Of a stretch of DNA of 64,000 bases, positions 30,330-41,416 are shown in pieces. Numbering within the stretch: the stretch's first letter is position 1; every line of letters begins with the position of its first letter. The DNA lies in assembly GCF_014197145.1 (NCBI RefSeq), contig NZ_JACIEZ010000002.1, positions 62,001 through 126,000 of the forward strand. The letters are read 5' to 3'. The translations under genes were made by a program, and so were the position numbers. The notes below the pieces were generated by a model. It searched no databases. It was not told where the DNA came from and worked only from the letters and a program-made list of their open reading frames with translations. The DNA comes from Gellertiella hungarica (GTDB taxonomy: Bacteria; Pseudomonadota; Alphaproteobacteria; Rhizobiales; Rhizobiaceae).

Positions 30330-31922
30330 GTGGAAAGACTGGCGAGCTGGGTGATGCTTCAATGGGGCTGGAAGCGTGCGCTGATCGGCCTTCTCGCCGG
30401 TGCCGCCGGAAATCTGGCAATGGCGCCGGTCAGTGTTCCCCTTGCCCTCTTCTTCTCCTTCACGCTGCTGGTCTGGCTGATGGATGGGCTGGCAGGCGCG
30501 CCCGGAACGGGTATCTTCGCAAAGCTTCGGGCCGCCTTCTTCCTCGGCTGGCTGTTCGGGCTCGGCTATTTCGTCGGCGGGCTCTGGTGGATCGGCAATG
30601 CGCTGATGGTGGAGGCCGACGAATTTGCCTGGGCGCTGCCTTTCGCCATCCTCGGACTGCCGGCCTTCCTTGCCCTTTACTATGGGCTTGCCGCTGCACT
30701 TGCGCGGCTCTTCTGGTCCGACGGCGCGGGGCGGATCGCCTCCCTTGCCGCCTCCTTTGCCTTTGCGGAGTGGCTGAGGGGCTGGCTGGCAACCGGCTTT
30801 CCCTGGAATGCGATCGGCTATGGCGCCATGCCGATGCCGCTTCTCATGCAGTCGGCCCATTTTGCCGGCATCTTCGGCGTCACCGCCGCTGCCGTCTTCG
30901 TCTTCGCGGCGCCGTCCCTGTTCGGAACCCGCAAGGGTGCGGTTCCCGGCGTCGGGCTTGCACTGCTTCTGATTGCGGCGCATGCCGGCTATGGACTGTA
31001 CCGGATGAACCTGCCCCCGGATCCGCAGGCCTCCTCCTCGCCGGTGATCCGCCTCGTTCAGCCCGTGATCGACCAGGCCAAGAAGATGGACGACCGGGAG
31101 AAGTCGGCCGTCTTCGAGGAGCACCTGAAGCTCACCGCCGAACCGGTCAGGGGTAACGAGGCGAAGCCGGACATCGTCGTTTGGCCCGAGACCTCGATTC
31201 CCTTCATCCTGACCGACAACAGGGATGCCCTGACGCGGATCGCCGATGTGCTGGATGACGACCAGATCCTCATCGCGGGTGCCGTTCGGGAGGAGGAAGG
31301 CGCGGCAGGCTCGGTGCCGCGCTATTACAACTCGATGCTCGTCATAGACGGGCGCGGCAACATCATCGGCGCCGCCGACAAGGTGCATCTGGTGCCATTC
31401 GGCGAATACGTGCCCTTCGAGGAGTTCCTGCTCGGAATGGGTGTAAAGGCGGTTGCGGAAATGCCCGGCGGCTTTTCGGCGGCGCCGGCGCCGCAGCTTC
31501 TGGCGTTGCCGGGCGGCCTGAAGCTCTATCCGCTCATCTGCTATGAGGCCATCTTCCCCGACGAGATCGGCGCATCGGTCGATGGCGCTACAGCGCTGAT
31601 CAACCTCACGAATGATGGATGGTTCGGCAATTCGCCGGGCCCCTATCAGCACTTCCACCAGGCCCGGATTCGCGCCGTGGAAACCGGCCTGCCCATGATT
31701 CGAGATGCGAATAACGGTATATCCGCACTTATTAACAATCGCGGAGAAATTATTTCTGGACTTGCTTTGAATGCCAAGGGGGTCATTCAGGCGACCTTGG
31801 GTAGTTCGGTTCAAAAAAACTGGTCCCATGAAGACAGAAATCTTCACTTCTGGTTGATTGAACTTTCTCTGACATTATGGGCAGCTTTCTCACGCGCTGG
31901 TTTTAAAAGCAGAACGAATTGA
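30330..31922 (+). CDS. lnt: Apolipoprotein N-acyltransferase
   Basis: Inner-membrane enzyme that adds the third acyl chain to lipoproteins. The 530-aa product has several N-terminal helices and a periplasmic nitrilase-type domain. That domain has the catalytic Glu in VVWPETSIPF, Lys in AADKVHLVPFGEYVPFE and Cys in LICYEAIFPDE. GTG 30330 is chosen because rhizobial Lnt proteins begin at the equivalent MERLA; frames to 30312 or 30282 are longer. From about 31690 to the stop the base composition drops visibly (see findings) while the protein still ends in a plausible hydrophobic helix. Confidence 0.94.
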   Translation: MERLASWVMLQWGWKRALIGLLAGAAGNLAMAPVSVPLALFFSFTLLVWLMDGLAGAPGTGIFAKLRAAFFLGWLFGLGYFVGGLWWIGNALMVEADEFAWALPFAILGLPAFLALYYGLAAALARLFWSDGAGRIASLAASFAFAEWLRGWLATGFPWNAIGYGAMPMPLLMQSAHFAGIFGVTAAAVFVFAAPSLFGTRKGAVPGVGLALLLIAAHAGYGLYRMNLPPDPQASSSPVIRLVQPVIDQAKKMDDREKSAVFEEHLKLTAEPVRGNEAKPDIVVWPETSIPFILTDNRDALTRIADVLDDDQILIAGAVREEEGAAGSVPRYYNSMLVIDGRGNIIGAADKVHLVPFGEYVPFEEFLLGMGVKAVAEMPGGFSAAPAPQLLALPGGLKLYPLICYEAIFPDEIGASVDGATALINLTNDGWFGNSPGPYQHFHQARIRAVETGLPMIRDANNGISALINNRGEIISGLALNAKGVIQATLGSSVQKNWSHEDRNLHFWLIELSLTLWAAFSRAGFKSRTN

Positions 31923-32068
31923 CCGAAAACCCCCAAAATTGCATAGTGTCGCGCTTGGGGGCAATGGCCATCAGCTGCGGCTGAAGGCGCTGTGTTGAGT
32001 GAACTCGGCGTGAGGGTCGTTGGCGGTACCCGCAGGGGACTTTTCGAACCGATAATTAGGACCGCGAA

Positions 32069-32488
32069 ATGATTGAGAACAAGAAGAAACCGAATCCGAT
32101 CGACATTCATGTCGGCAGCCGGATCCGGTTGCGCCGGACGATGCTGGGAATGAGTCAGGAAAAGCTGGGCGAAAGTCTTGGCATTACCTTCCAGCAGATC
32201 CAGAAATACGAGAAGGGCACCAATCGGGTCGGTGCCAGCCGTCTGCAGAATATTTCGAACATACTGAACGTGCCGGTGTCGTTCTTCTTCGAAGATGCGC
32301 CGGGTGAGGCCCATTCCGCCGCCGGCGGCATGAGTGAATCCTCCAGTTCGAACTATGTCGTCGACTTCCTTTCCTCTTCCGAGGGGCTGCAACTCAACCG
32401 CGCATTCGTGAAAATCACGGATCCGAAGGTTCGCCGCCGTCTCGTCGATCTCGTCAAGGCGCTGGCCGCCGAAGCGGACATGGAGTGA
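32069..32488 (+). CDS. praR: XRE-family transcriptional regulator, PraR-like
   Basis: A 139-aa regulator with a Cro/CI HTH at about residues 14-70 (GSRIRLRRTMLGMSQEKLG, FQQIQKYEKGTNRVG) and a C-terminal helix (DPKVRRRLVDLVKALA). It has the size and sequence pattern of PraR, which in Rhizobium leguminosarum represses attachment and quorum-sensing genes and in Azorhizobium caulinodans represses reb genes. Its position between lnt and metK matches my memory of rhizobial genomes. ATG 32069 follows AGGA. The name is by similarity and synteny. Confidence 0.82.
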   Translation: MIENKKKPNPIDIHVGSRIRLRRTMLGMSQEKLGESLGITFQQIQKYEKGTNRVGASRLQNISNILNVPVSFFFEDAPGEAHSAAGGMSESSSSNYVVDFLSSSEGLQLNRAFVKITDPKVRRRLVDLVKALAAEADME

Positions 32489-32512
32489 AACCTCTGGCAG
32501 GTGAATGAGAGA

Positions 32513-32535
32513 GGCGGCCTCCGGGCCGCTTTTTT
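32513..32535 (+). terminator. Rho-independent terminator after praR
   Basis: A perfect 6-bp GC stem (GCGGCC at 32513-32518, GGCCGC at 32523-32528) with a TCCG loop is followed directly by seven T. It separates praR from the metK leader, so metK needs its own promoter. Confidence 0.85.
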
Positions 32536-32582
32536 TATGCCGCAAGGGCGGCGCAAGTGCGCTGTGATAACGGGCACATAAA

Positions 32583-32596
32583 GATATATGTATATC
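32583..32596. promoter_or_regulatory. Inverted repeat in the metK leader (possible operator)
   Basis: GATATA (32583-32588) and TATATC (32591-32596) are perfect inverted copies around a TG spacer. They lie about 70 bases before metK, downstream of the praR terminator, in an AT-rich stretch. It may be an operator (PraR is the obvious neighbour to test) or part of the core promoter. The identity of the binding protein is inference. Confidence 0.35.
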
Positions 32597-32667
32597 CTTC
32601 TGTGCTTGTCATTTCGGCCCGATCTGACTAACACAGTCATCGTCTTTTTCTTTGAGGGGAATCCCGC

Positions 32668-33912
32668 ATGCGCAGCAACTACCTCTTCACCAGCGAATCC
32701 GTCGCCGAAGGCCATCCGGACAAGGTCTGCGACCGCATCTCTGACGAAATCGTCGATCTCGTCTATCGCGAAGCAGCCAAGACCGGTGTCGATCCCTGGA
32801 GCGTCCGCATCGCATGTGAAACCCTGGCGACGACGAACCGTGTGGTGATCGCGGGCGAGGTACGCCTGCCGCCGAGCCTGCTCAAGAAGGACAAGAACGG
32901 TCACGACGTGATCAACCCGTCGAAGTTCAAGGCCGCCGCCCGGCGCGCGATCCGCGACATCGGCTACGAGCAGGACGGTTTCCACTGGAAGACGGCGAAG
33001 ATCGACGTGCTCCTGCACTCCCAGTCGGCGGACATCGCCCAGGGCGTGGACAATGCAGCCGACCGCCAGGGCGACGAGGGTGCCGGCGACCAGGGCATCA
33101 TGTTCGGCTATGCCTGCCGCGAGACGCCCGACCTGATGCCGGCCCCGCTCTATTATTCCCACCGGATCCTGCAGCTGCTGGCTGCGGCCCGGAAGAAGGG
33201 CGAAGGCGATGCCGGCAAGCTCGGCCCCGATGCCAAGAGCCAGGTGACCGTGCGCTACGTCGATGGAAAGCCCTCCGATGTGGTTTCGATCGTGCTCTCC
33301 ACCCAGCATCTCGACGAAAGCTGGGATTCCGCCAAGGTTCGTTCCGTGGTCGAGCCCTATATCCGCGAAGCCCTTGGCGACCTGAAGATTGCCGACGACT
33401 GCAAGTGGTACATCAACCCCACGGGCAAGTTCGTGATCGGCGGACCGGATGGCGACGCGGGCCTGACCGGCCGGAAGATCATCGTCGATACCTATGGCGG
33501 TGCCGCGCCCCATGGTGGCGGCGCCTTCTCCGGCAAGGACACCACCAAGGTGGATCGCTCCGCAGCCTATGCCGCGCGCTATCTCGCGAAGAACGTGGTT
33601 GCCGCCGGTCTCGCCGACCGCTGCACCATCCAGCTTTCCTATGCCATCGGCGTCGCCCAGCCGCTGTCGGTCTATGTCGATCTGCATGGCACCGGCAAAG
33701 TATCCGACGAGCAGGTGGAACACGCGATCCGCAAGGTCATGGATCTCTCGCCGTCGGGTATCCGCCGGCATCTCGACCTCAACCGCCCCATCTATGCCAA
33801 GACGGCGGCCTATGGCCATTTCGGACGCAAGGCGGGCCGTGACGGATCCTTCTCCTGGGAGAAGCTGGATCTGGTCAAGGCCCTCAAGGATGCCGTCAAG
33901 GCTGCGGCATAA
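32668..33912 (+). CDS. metK: S-adenosylmethionine synthetase
   Basis: Makes SAM from methionine and ATP. The 414-aa product shows all MetK landmarks: [15 protein letters not shown] at the N-terminus, [12 protein letters not shown], the phosphate-binding [16 protein letters not shown] and a C-terminal YGHFGR. Several enzymes in this window use SAM (trmB, miaB, the two RNA methyltransferases). No SAM riboswitch was recognised in its leader. ATG 32668 follows GAGGGGAA. Confidence 0.98.
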   Translation: MRSNYLFTSESVAEGHPDKVCDRISDEIVDLVYREAAKTGVDPWSVRIACETLATTNRVVIAGEVRLPPSLLKKDKNGHDVINPSKFKAAARRAIRDIGYEQDGFHWKTAKIDVLLHSQSADIAQGVDNAADRQGDEGAGDQGIMFGYACRETPDLMPAPLYYSHRILQLLAAARKKGEGDAGKLGPDAKSQVTVRYVDGKPSDVVSIVLSTQHLDESWDSAKVRSVVEPYIREALGDLKIADDCKWYINPTGKFVIGGPDGDAGLTGRKIIVDTYGGAAPHGGGAFSGKDTTKVDRSAAYAARYLAKNVVAAGLADRCTIQLSYAIGVAQPLSVYVDLHGTGKVSDEQVEHAIRKVMDLSPSGIRRHLDLNRPIYAKTAAYGHFGRKAGRDGSFSWEKLDLVKALKDAVKAAA

Positions 33913-33923
33913 GGGCCGGTCTG

Positions 33924-34625
33924 ATGAGTGAGAGCGAACGCCGCCAGCGCGCCACGGAAGCCTTCTTCGGCCGGCGCAAGGGAAAGCCCTTGCGCGAGGC
34001 GCAGGCGGAAGCCATGGCAACGGCCCTGCCGGAGCTGAAGATCCATCTGAAGGCGGCTGCGCCCGCCGATCTGGCAACGCTCTTTCCGGTGCCGGTAACC
34101 CGTATCCGCCTGGAAATCGGCTTCGGTGGGGGAGAACATCTCGCCCACCGCGCCGGAGAACAGCCGGAAACCGGCTTCATCGGCGTCGAGCCTTTCGTCA
34201 ATTCCATGGCGAAGATGCTGGCCAAGGTAGAGGAGCGGGGGCTGAAGAACCTCCGTCTTTACGACGATGACGCCACGCAGCTCCTCGACTGGCTGCCCGA
34301 GGCGAGCATCGACCAGATCGATCTGCTCTATCCCGACCCGTGGCCGAAGAAGAAGCACTGGAAGCGGCGTTTCGTCTCGCAGGTCAACCTGTCACGCTTT
34401 CACCGCGTGCTGAAGCCGGGCGGGCATTTCTGCTTTGCCTCGGACATCGATACCTATGTGAACTGGACGCTGATCCATTGCCGGGATCATGGCGGCTTTG
34501 CCTGGACGGCGCGCAATGCCAGCGACTGGCTGCAGCCTTTCCCCACCTGGCCGGGTACGCGATACGAGGCCAAGGCGCGGCGCGAGGGGCGTTCTTCCGC
34601 CTATCTCACATTCCGGCGCGTCTGA
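33924..34625 (+). CDS. trmB: tRNA (guanine-N7-)-methyltransferase TrmB
   Basis: SAM-dependent enzyme that makes m7G46 in tRNA. The 233-aa protein has the SAM site [15 protein letters not shown], the acidic GVEPFVNSM motif and the family signature [19 protein letters not shown]. It starts 11 bases after metK and is probably co-transcribed with it. A strong hairpin overlaps the stop codon. Confidence 0.96.
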   Translation: MSESERRQRATEAFFGRRKGKPLREAQAEAMATALPELKIHLKAAAPADLATLFPVPVTRIRLEIGFGGGEHLAHRAGEQPETGFIGVEPFVNSMAKMLAKVEERGLKNLRLYDDDATQLLDWLPEASIDQIDLLYPDPWPKKKHWKRRFVSQVNLSRFHRVLKPGGHFCFASDIDTYVNWTLIHCRDHGGFAWTARNASDWLQPFPTWPGTRYEAKARREGRSSAYLTFRRV

Positions 34626-34634
34626 ACGCGCCGG
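34613..34634. terminator. Hairpin terminator shared by trmB and the convergent DUF1150 gene
   Basis: CCGGCGCG (34613-34620) and CGCGCCGG (34627-34634) form an 8-bp perfect stem around TCTGAA, which contains the trmB stop codon. The tail CCTTTC is weak in T, so termination efficiency is uncertain. Confidence 0.55.
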
Positions 34635-34641
34635 CCTTTCG

Positions 34642-34896
34642 TCAGTGCAGGCTGACCGTCTTCAGGTCATCCTCGGCAGCCTTGAAAAAGGTGCTCGAGC
34701 GATTGTCCGTGAGCAGGATGGGCGTGCCATCCGCACCGAACAGGGCCCACAGATCGAGCGACGGATCGATCTCCGGTGCTTCCGGGAAGCAACGGGAAAC
34801 CTCTTCCGAGCGCATCTTCCTGATATAGCCGACTTCACCCGCCCCGAGATGGGCGAGCTCGGACTGAGTCAGGCGTGCGTGGACATCTTTCAACAT
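34642..34896 (-). CDS. DUF1150-family protein
   Basis: An 84-aa protein that matches the DUF1150 pattern: ELAHLGAGEVGYIRKMRSEEV, then a proline-rich bridge, then LWALFGADGTPILLTDNR and the terminal DLKTVSLH. Members are restricted to alphaproteobacteria and have no known function. It lies 45 bases downstream of hsp20 on the same strand with its own AGGAGGG ribosome site. This hsp20-DUF1150 pairing suggests a heat-shock or proteostasis role (inference). Confidence 0.9.
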   Translation of the reverse strand: MLKDVHARLTQSELAHLGAGEVGYIRKMRSEEVSRCFPEAPEIDPSLDLWALFGADGTPILLTDNRSSTFFKAAEDDLKTVSLH

Positions 34897-34941
34897 TCCG
34901 GTCCCTCCTGAATAAGGGTTTCGGCAATTCTCGCCGTTGGT

Positions 34942-35373
34942 TCAGTTTGAAACCGAAATGTTAATTTTCCTCACCATGCGCTCGGGTTCCGGGCGAATGA
35001 GATCGACCGAAAGCAGGCCGTTGCGAAGGCTTGCGCCCAGCACCTGCATGCCGTCCGCCAGCACGAACATCCGCTGGAACTGCCGGGCGGCGATCCCGCG
35101 GTAGAGATAGTCCCGCTCCGCCTGTTCCTGCTGCCGTCCGCGGATGACCAGCTGGTTCTCTTCCGTCGTCACCTCGAGCTCGTCTTCGGAAAAGCCGGCC
35201 ACCGCCAGCGTGATCCTCAGCCGCTCGGGAATGTTGCGGTCGCGGTCGCCGCAGAGGCGTTCGATATTGTAGGGGGGATAGCCATCGCTCGCCTTGGCAA
35301 TGCGTTCGAGCGTTTTTTCCATGGCATCGAAGCCCAGCAGCAGCGGGCTGGCAAAGGGGGGCATGCGGCTCAT
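34942..35373 (-). CDS. Small heat-shock protein, Hsp20 family (IbpA-like)
   Basis: ATP-independent holdase of 143 aa. The alpha-crystallin domain runs from about residue 35 (YNIERLC, LRITLAVAGFSEDELEV) to the conserved GASLRNGLLSVDLIRPEPE near the C-terminus. The tail INISVSN stands where the I-x-I oligomerisation motif is expected. ATG 35373 is chosen over 35427 because AAGGA lies 10-11 bases upstream. The upstream region carries a heat-shock promoter and a ROSE-like hairpin (separate entries), so heat induction at two levels is likely. Confidence 0.92.
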   Translation of the reverse strand: MSRMPPFASPLLLGFDAMEKTLERIAKASDGYPPYNIERLCGDRDRNIPERLRITLAVAGFSEDELEVTTEENQLVIRGRQQEQAERDYLYRGIAARQFQRMFVLADGMQVLGASLRNGLLSVDLIRPEPERMVRKINISVSN

Positions 35374-35434
35374 CGTCTTCAAGTCCTTGCGTTCAAGCGA
35401 CCCATCCGGACCCCTCTGCGCGGGCATCCGGCCG
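35374..35434 (-). promoter_or_regulatory. ROSE-like RNA thermometer in the hsp20 5' leader
   Basis: On the minus strand the last part of the leader reads UCGCU UGAACGC AAGGA (35400-35384). UCGCU fits the conserved U(U/C)GCU of ROSE elements. It can pair with the Shine-Dalgarno AAGGA, with a bulged or mispaired G and CUUG/CAAG closing the loop. The AUG is 10 bases further. ROSE elements are known in front of rhizobial small heat-shock genes. The leader is only about 60 nt, at the short end of the class. Confidence 0.5.
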
Positions 35435-35440
35435 AACTCA

Positions 35441-35469
35441 ATATGGGGAGAGCCGCGGATGCTTGCAAG
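35441..35469 (-). promoter_or_regulatory. RpoH (sigma-32) promoter for hsp20
   Basis: Read on the minus strand: CTTGCAA (35469-35463), 14 bases, then CCCCATAT (35448-35441). This is very close to the classical heat-shock consensus CTTGAAA-N(11-15)-CCCCATNT. It predicts a transcript start near 35434, about 60 bases before the hsp20 ATG. Confidence 0.65.
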
Positions 35470-35619
35470 CCGCTTCCCGGCCAGCGCAGCGCACAGCTGC
35501 CGGGGCCGGTTCCGGAAATTTTACTGATTGGTAAATGGTGCTTCTTGACAACGCCACCGGCCCGGCGTCAGGTGCTGGCCCGACCAGCAAAGACCGCTTG
35601 AGAAAACGAGTGTGAGAGC

Positions 35620-36564
35620 ATGACCGAGAAACGAAAGATCATCATCGATACCGATCCTGGCCAGGACGATGCGGCCGCCATTTTCCTCGCCTTCGGCAGT
35701 CCTGATGAACTGGAACTTCTCGGCATCACCACCGTCGCCGGCAATGTTCCGCTCAGCTACACCGCGCGCAACGCGCTCATCCTGTGCGAGCTGTGCAATC
35801 GCCGTGACGTGAAGGTCTTCGCCGGCGCCGACCGCCCGCTGAAGCGCCCGCTGGTGACGGCCGAACATGTCCATGGCAAGACCGGCCTCGATGGTCCGGA
35901 GCTTTCGGAGCCGACGCTCGCGCTGCAGCCGCAGCATGCGGTGGATTTCATCATCGAGACACTGCGCAACGAGCCGTCCTGCACCGTGACGCTCTGCACG
36001 CTCGGTCCGCTCACCAACATTGCAACCGCCCTGACCCGCGCGCCCGATATCGCTCCGAAGATCCGGGAACTGGTGATGATGGGTGGCGGCTTCTCGGAAG
36101 GCGGCAACATCACGCCTGCCGCCGAGTTCAACATCTATGTGGATCCGGAAGCGGCAAAGATCGTCTTCGAGGCCGGAATTCCGATGGTGATGATGCCGCT
36201 GGATGTCACCCATCAGCTTCTCACCCGCAAGGACCGCGTCAACAGGATGCGGGCCATCGGCACCCCGCCGGCGATCGCCATGGTGGAGATGCTGGAGTTC
36301 TTCGAGCGGTTCGACGTGGAGAAATACGGTTCGGACGGCGGGCCGCTGCATGATCCGACCGTTGTGGCTTACCTTCTCAAGCCCGAGCTCTTCAATGGAC
36401 GGCTTTGCAATGTCGAGATCGAGACGGAGTCTGAACTGACGGCAGGCATGACGGTGGTCGACTGGTGGCACGTGACGGACCGGAAGCGTAACGTGAAGGT
36501 GATGCGTTCGGTGGATGCCGATGGCTTCTTCGACCTGCTGATCGAGCGCTTCGCCCGCATCTGA
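35620..36564 (+). CDS. Nucleoside hydrolase (IunH/Rih family)
   Basis: Hydrolyses the N-glycosidic bond of ribonucleosides to base and ribose. The 314-aa product has the calcium-binding DTDPGQDDA motif near residue 10, the ELVMMGGGFSEGGNITPAAEFNI-type active-site region around 150 (given here as landmarks MMGGG and PAAEFN) and the late HDPTVVAYLL aspartate. Ribokinase at 39286-40185 could use the released ribose. It is divergent from hsp20, and a strong hairpin terminates it. Pyrimidine or purine preference cannot be read from the sequence. Confidence 0.93.
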   Translation: MTEKRKIIIDTDPGQDDAAAIFLAFGSPDELELLGITTVAGNVPLSYTARNALILCELCNRRDVKVFAGADRPLKRPLVTAEHVHGKTGLDGPELSEPTLALQPQHAVDFIIETLRNEPSCTVTLCTLGPLTNIATALTRAPDIAPKIRELVMMGGGFSEGGNITPAAEFNIYVDPEAAKIVFEAGIPMVMMPLDVTHQLLTRKDRVNRMRAIGTPPAIAMVEMLEFFERFDVEKYGSDGGPLHDPTVVAYLLKPELFNGRLCNVEIETESELTAGMTVVDWWHVTDRKRNVKVMRSVDADGFFDLLIERFARI

Positions 36565-36590
36565 ACGGGCCCTGTCCCGGGAAAACGAAA

Positions 36591-36617
36591 GCCCCGCAAC
36601 GCGGTTGCGGGGCTTTT
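36591..36617. terminator. Bidirectional terminator between nucleoside hydrolase and chemoreceptor genes
   Basis: A perfect 10-bp stem (GCCCCGCAAC at 36591-36600, GTTGCGGGGC at 36604-36613) with a three-base loop is followed by TTTT on the plus strand. An A-rich run on the other side gives Ts for the minus strand. It serves two convergent genes. Confidence 0.85.
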
Positions 36618-36637
36618 GTCGTGTGAGGGGCTGGCGA

Positions 36638-39136
<2,499 letters not shown>

Positions 39137-39183
39137 TCAACCATAAATGTTACAAATGAACACAAGCCACACGCGGGCCGGCT

Positions 39184-39203
39184 CCTCCCGAAAAATCGGG
39201 AGG
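39184..39203. other. Intergenic hairpin between chemoreceptor and ribokinase genes
   Basis: CCTCCCG (39184-39190) and CGGGAGG (39197-39203) pair perfectly around AAAAAT. It lies downstream of rbsK (minus) but has no T-run on either side, so it may be a weak or Rho-assisted terminator. The rest of the 39125-39285 gap shows nothing I can name. Confidence 0.4.
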
Positions 39204-39285
39204 GTTCGAGAGGCCGATAAAGGCGTGCAATGGCGACCCCGGGGCGAGTGAAAAGCGGCCCGGCGTGAACGCCGGCAGGCGGGCC

Positions 39286-40185
39286 TCAGACGGCCCTGTC
39301 GACGTCTTCTGCCATGGGGATGGATGGCTGTGCGCCATGCTTCAGGCAGGCGAGGGAACCCGCGACGGCTGCGCGCCGCAGTGCCTTCTCGAAAGGCATG
39401 CCGCTTTCGAGGGAGGCGGCAAAGTAGCCGCAGAAGGTGTCTCCGGCCCCGACGGTGTCGACGGGTTCGATCTTCAGGCCGTTCGCCTTGTGGAGCTTCC
39501 CGTCGCGGATGGCGATCACGCCTTCGGCGCCGAGCGTGACGATGATGGTCTGCCCGTTTTCCGCATGAAGACGCTTCAGGGCGGCAATCCGGTCATCGGG
39601 CGACAGCCTGTCCTGCCCTGCCAGGCGTTCGAACTCGGTCTCGTTGGCAATCACGATATGCGCCTTGCGGCCGAGCTCTGCCGCCCGGTCCGTCAGCGGC
39701 GCGATGTTGATCACCGTGACCACGCCCTTGGCATGGGCTGCGTCGAGCGCAGCGTCCACCGCTTCCGGGGGAACTTCCAGCTGGACGAGCAGGTAATCGC
39801 CGCGCTTCATGGAGGACACCGCCGCCCGCGCGTCCTCGGCAGAGACGGTGCCATTGGCACCGGGAACGACCGCGATCATGTTCTCGCCGTCGCCCCCGAC
39901 GAGAATGACCGCCGTGCCGGTGGGATGCGGGGAGGTCTTGACACCCTGCATGTCCACGGCAGCCACGTGCATCATGGCCGTTGCCTGCGCCGCGAAGGGA
40001 TCATCGCCGACGGCCCCCACCATCCGCACCTTGGCCCCGGCACGCTGGGCGGCCAGCGCCTGGTTCGCGCCCTTGCCGCCCGCGGCGGTGGAAAAGCTGT
40101 TGCCGGATACGGTTTCGCCGGGCTTCGGCAGCCGGGCGGTGGTGGCGACGAGGTCCATGTTGATGGAGCCGAGGACTGTGATCAT
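39286..40185 (-). CDS. rbsK: Ribokinase
   Basis: PfkB-family kinase that phosphorylates ribose to ribose-5-phosphate. The 299-aa product starts ITVLGSINMDLVA, has the ribose-binding GGKGANQALAAQRAGA near residue 41 and the ATP/anion-hole DTVGAGDTFCGYFAA near residue 245 with the catalytic Asp. ATG 40185 is preferred to 40245 because homologues begin at MITVLG. It pairs functionally with the nucleoside hydrolase at 35620-36564, although a chemoreceptor gene lies between them. Confidence 0.93.
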   Translation of the reverse strand: MITVLGSINMDLVATTARLPKPGETVSGNSFSTAAGGKGANQALAAQRAGAKVRMVGAVGDDPFAAQATAMMHVAAVDMQGVKTSPHPTGTAVILVGGDGENMIAVVPGANGTVSAEDARAAVSSMKRGDYLLVQLEVPPEAVDAALDAAHAKGVVTVINIAPLTDRAAELGRKAHIVIANETEFERLAGQDRLSPDDRIAALKRLHAENGQTIIVTLGAEGVIAIRDGKLHKANGLKIEPVDTVGAGDTFCGYFAASLESGMPFEKALRRAAVAGSLACLKHGAQPSIPMAEDVDRAV

Positions 40186-40231
40186 CGTATCATTCCGGAA
40201 TGGTTGTTCGGCCTGACACTGCCCGACCGTT

Positions 40232-41416
40232 TCACTCCTCGTCAACCACTCTGAGCCGCAATTTGCCCGTCACGCTTTCCGCAAAGCGCTGGCCCGCGCG
40301 GTTATCCCCGTCATTCGCCGCCTCCCCACCCGGTGCGGAGAGTTCGAGCCCCGCGATGCGCTCGCCTCTCCGGCTGATCTTCGAGGTGGAGGTGAGGATG
40401 GCCTCCACATCCTTCTGGCTCTGGGCAAAGTGGCTCTGGAGCTTGAGCACGCGGTCATCGAGCCGGCCGAGATCCTGCATGAGGGCCGCGACCTCCGCCT
40501 GGATCAGATGGGCCTGCTCGCGCATGCGCTGATCCTTCAGAAGCGCCTGCATGAGCTGCACCGACAGCATCAGCAGGGAGGGAGAAACGATCATGATGCG
40601 CAGTTTCTGCGCGCGCTGGATCACCGCCTCGAAACTCTCGTGAAGATCGGCGAAGATCGATTCCGACGGCACGAAGAGAAAGGCCGTTTCCTGCGTTTCG
40701 CCGGGGATCAGGTATTTCTCCGCAATGGCCCGGATATGCACGTCCATGTCCCGGCGGAAAGCCTGTGCGGCCGCATGCCGGCGCTCCGCATCGGGTGCCT
40801 GCCGATAGGCGTTCCAGCCCTCCAGCGGAAATTTTGCATCGACGACCAGGCCGGGCGCGCCATTCGGCATGGCAATCAGGCAATCGGGCCGGTTGCCGTT
40901 GGACAGCGTCGCCTGGAAGGAATAGGCCCCAATCGGCATTCCGTCGGCGATGATCGCCTCCATGCGCCCCTGGCCGAAGGCACCGCGCGTCTGCTTGTTG
41001 GAGAGGATGGCCTGCAGCCCGGCCATGTCCCGAGCCAGGGTCTGGATATTGGCCTGCGCCGCGTCGATGACCGCAAGCCGCTCCTGCAGGTGCTTGAGGT
41101 TGACATGCGTCGCCTCGGCCTGGGCCTGCAGGGTGGAACCGATCCGGCCCGTCATGCCGTCGATTCGCTCGCCGACGATGCGGTTGAGCTCCGACTGCCG
41201 ATGGCCAAGGATTTCAGCCATAGACTGTACTCTTCCTTGAAGTTCCGCCTGCGCGCGAAGAATCGCAGCCATGGCCTGCTCCTGTTCCGCGGGCTGTCGA
41301 GGGCGGCGAAAGATGATCGCGAGAAGGAGGATCAACAGGGCAAGTAACAAAACGGCCCCGAGCAGAAGTGCTGGGTTGGTACCGGTCAGGCCGGTCTGAG
41401 AAAAAAATTCGCGCAT
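40232..41416 (-). CDS. rmuC: DNA recombination protein RmuC
   Basis: A 394-aa protein of the RmuC family, which limits inverted-repeat recombination and is predicted to be a nuclease. An N-terminal membrane anchor (about 17-37) is followed by a long coiled coil with Gln/Ala-rich heptads (about 45-150). The PD-(D/E)xK-like RmuC domain follows (VDAKFPLEGWNAYRQ, TAFLFVPSESIFADLHE). ATG 41416 excludes an implausible N-terminal extension to 41548. It lies 46 bases upstream of rbsK on the same strand. Confidence 0.92.
   Translation of the reverse strand: MREFFSQTGLTGTNPALLLGAVLLLALLILLLAIIFRRPRQPAEQEQAMAAILRAQAELQGRVQSMAEILGHRQSELNRIVGERIDGMTGRIGSTLQAQAEATHVNLKHLQERLAVIDAAQANIQTLARDMAGLQAILSNKQTRGAFGQGRMEAIIADGMPIGAYSFQATLSNGNRPDCLIAMPNGAPGLVVDAKFPLEGWNAYRQAPDAERRHAAAQAFRRDMDVHIRAIAEKYLIPGETQETAFLFVPSESIFADLHESFEAVIQRAQKLRIMIVSPSLLMLSVQLMQALLKDQRMREQAHLIQAEVAALMQDLGRLDDRVLKLQSHFAQSQKDVEAILTSTSKISRRGERIAGLELSAPGGEAANDGDNRAGQRFAESVTGKLRLRVVDEE

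Noticed and set aside
28458-31847. 1129-codon open frame on the minus strand
   Set aside because: Antisense to ybeY, the corC-like gene and lnt. Composition and lack of motifs mark it as a shadow frame.
31930-31961. CCCCCAA/TTGGGGG pair after lnt as a terminator
   Set aside because: The loop is 18 bases long and no T-run follows; too weak to call.
32536-32667. SAM-responsive riboswitch before metK
   Set aside because: I looked for SAM-II-like and SAM/SAH-like layouts. The leader contains only a short AT-rich inverted repeat and no pseudoknot-like element close to the ribosome site.
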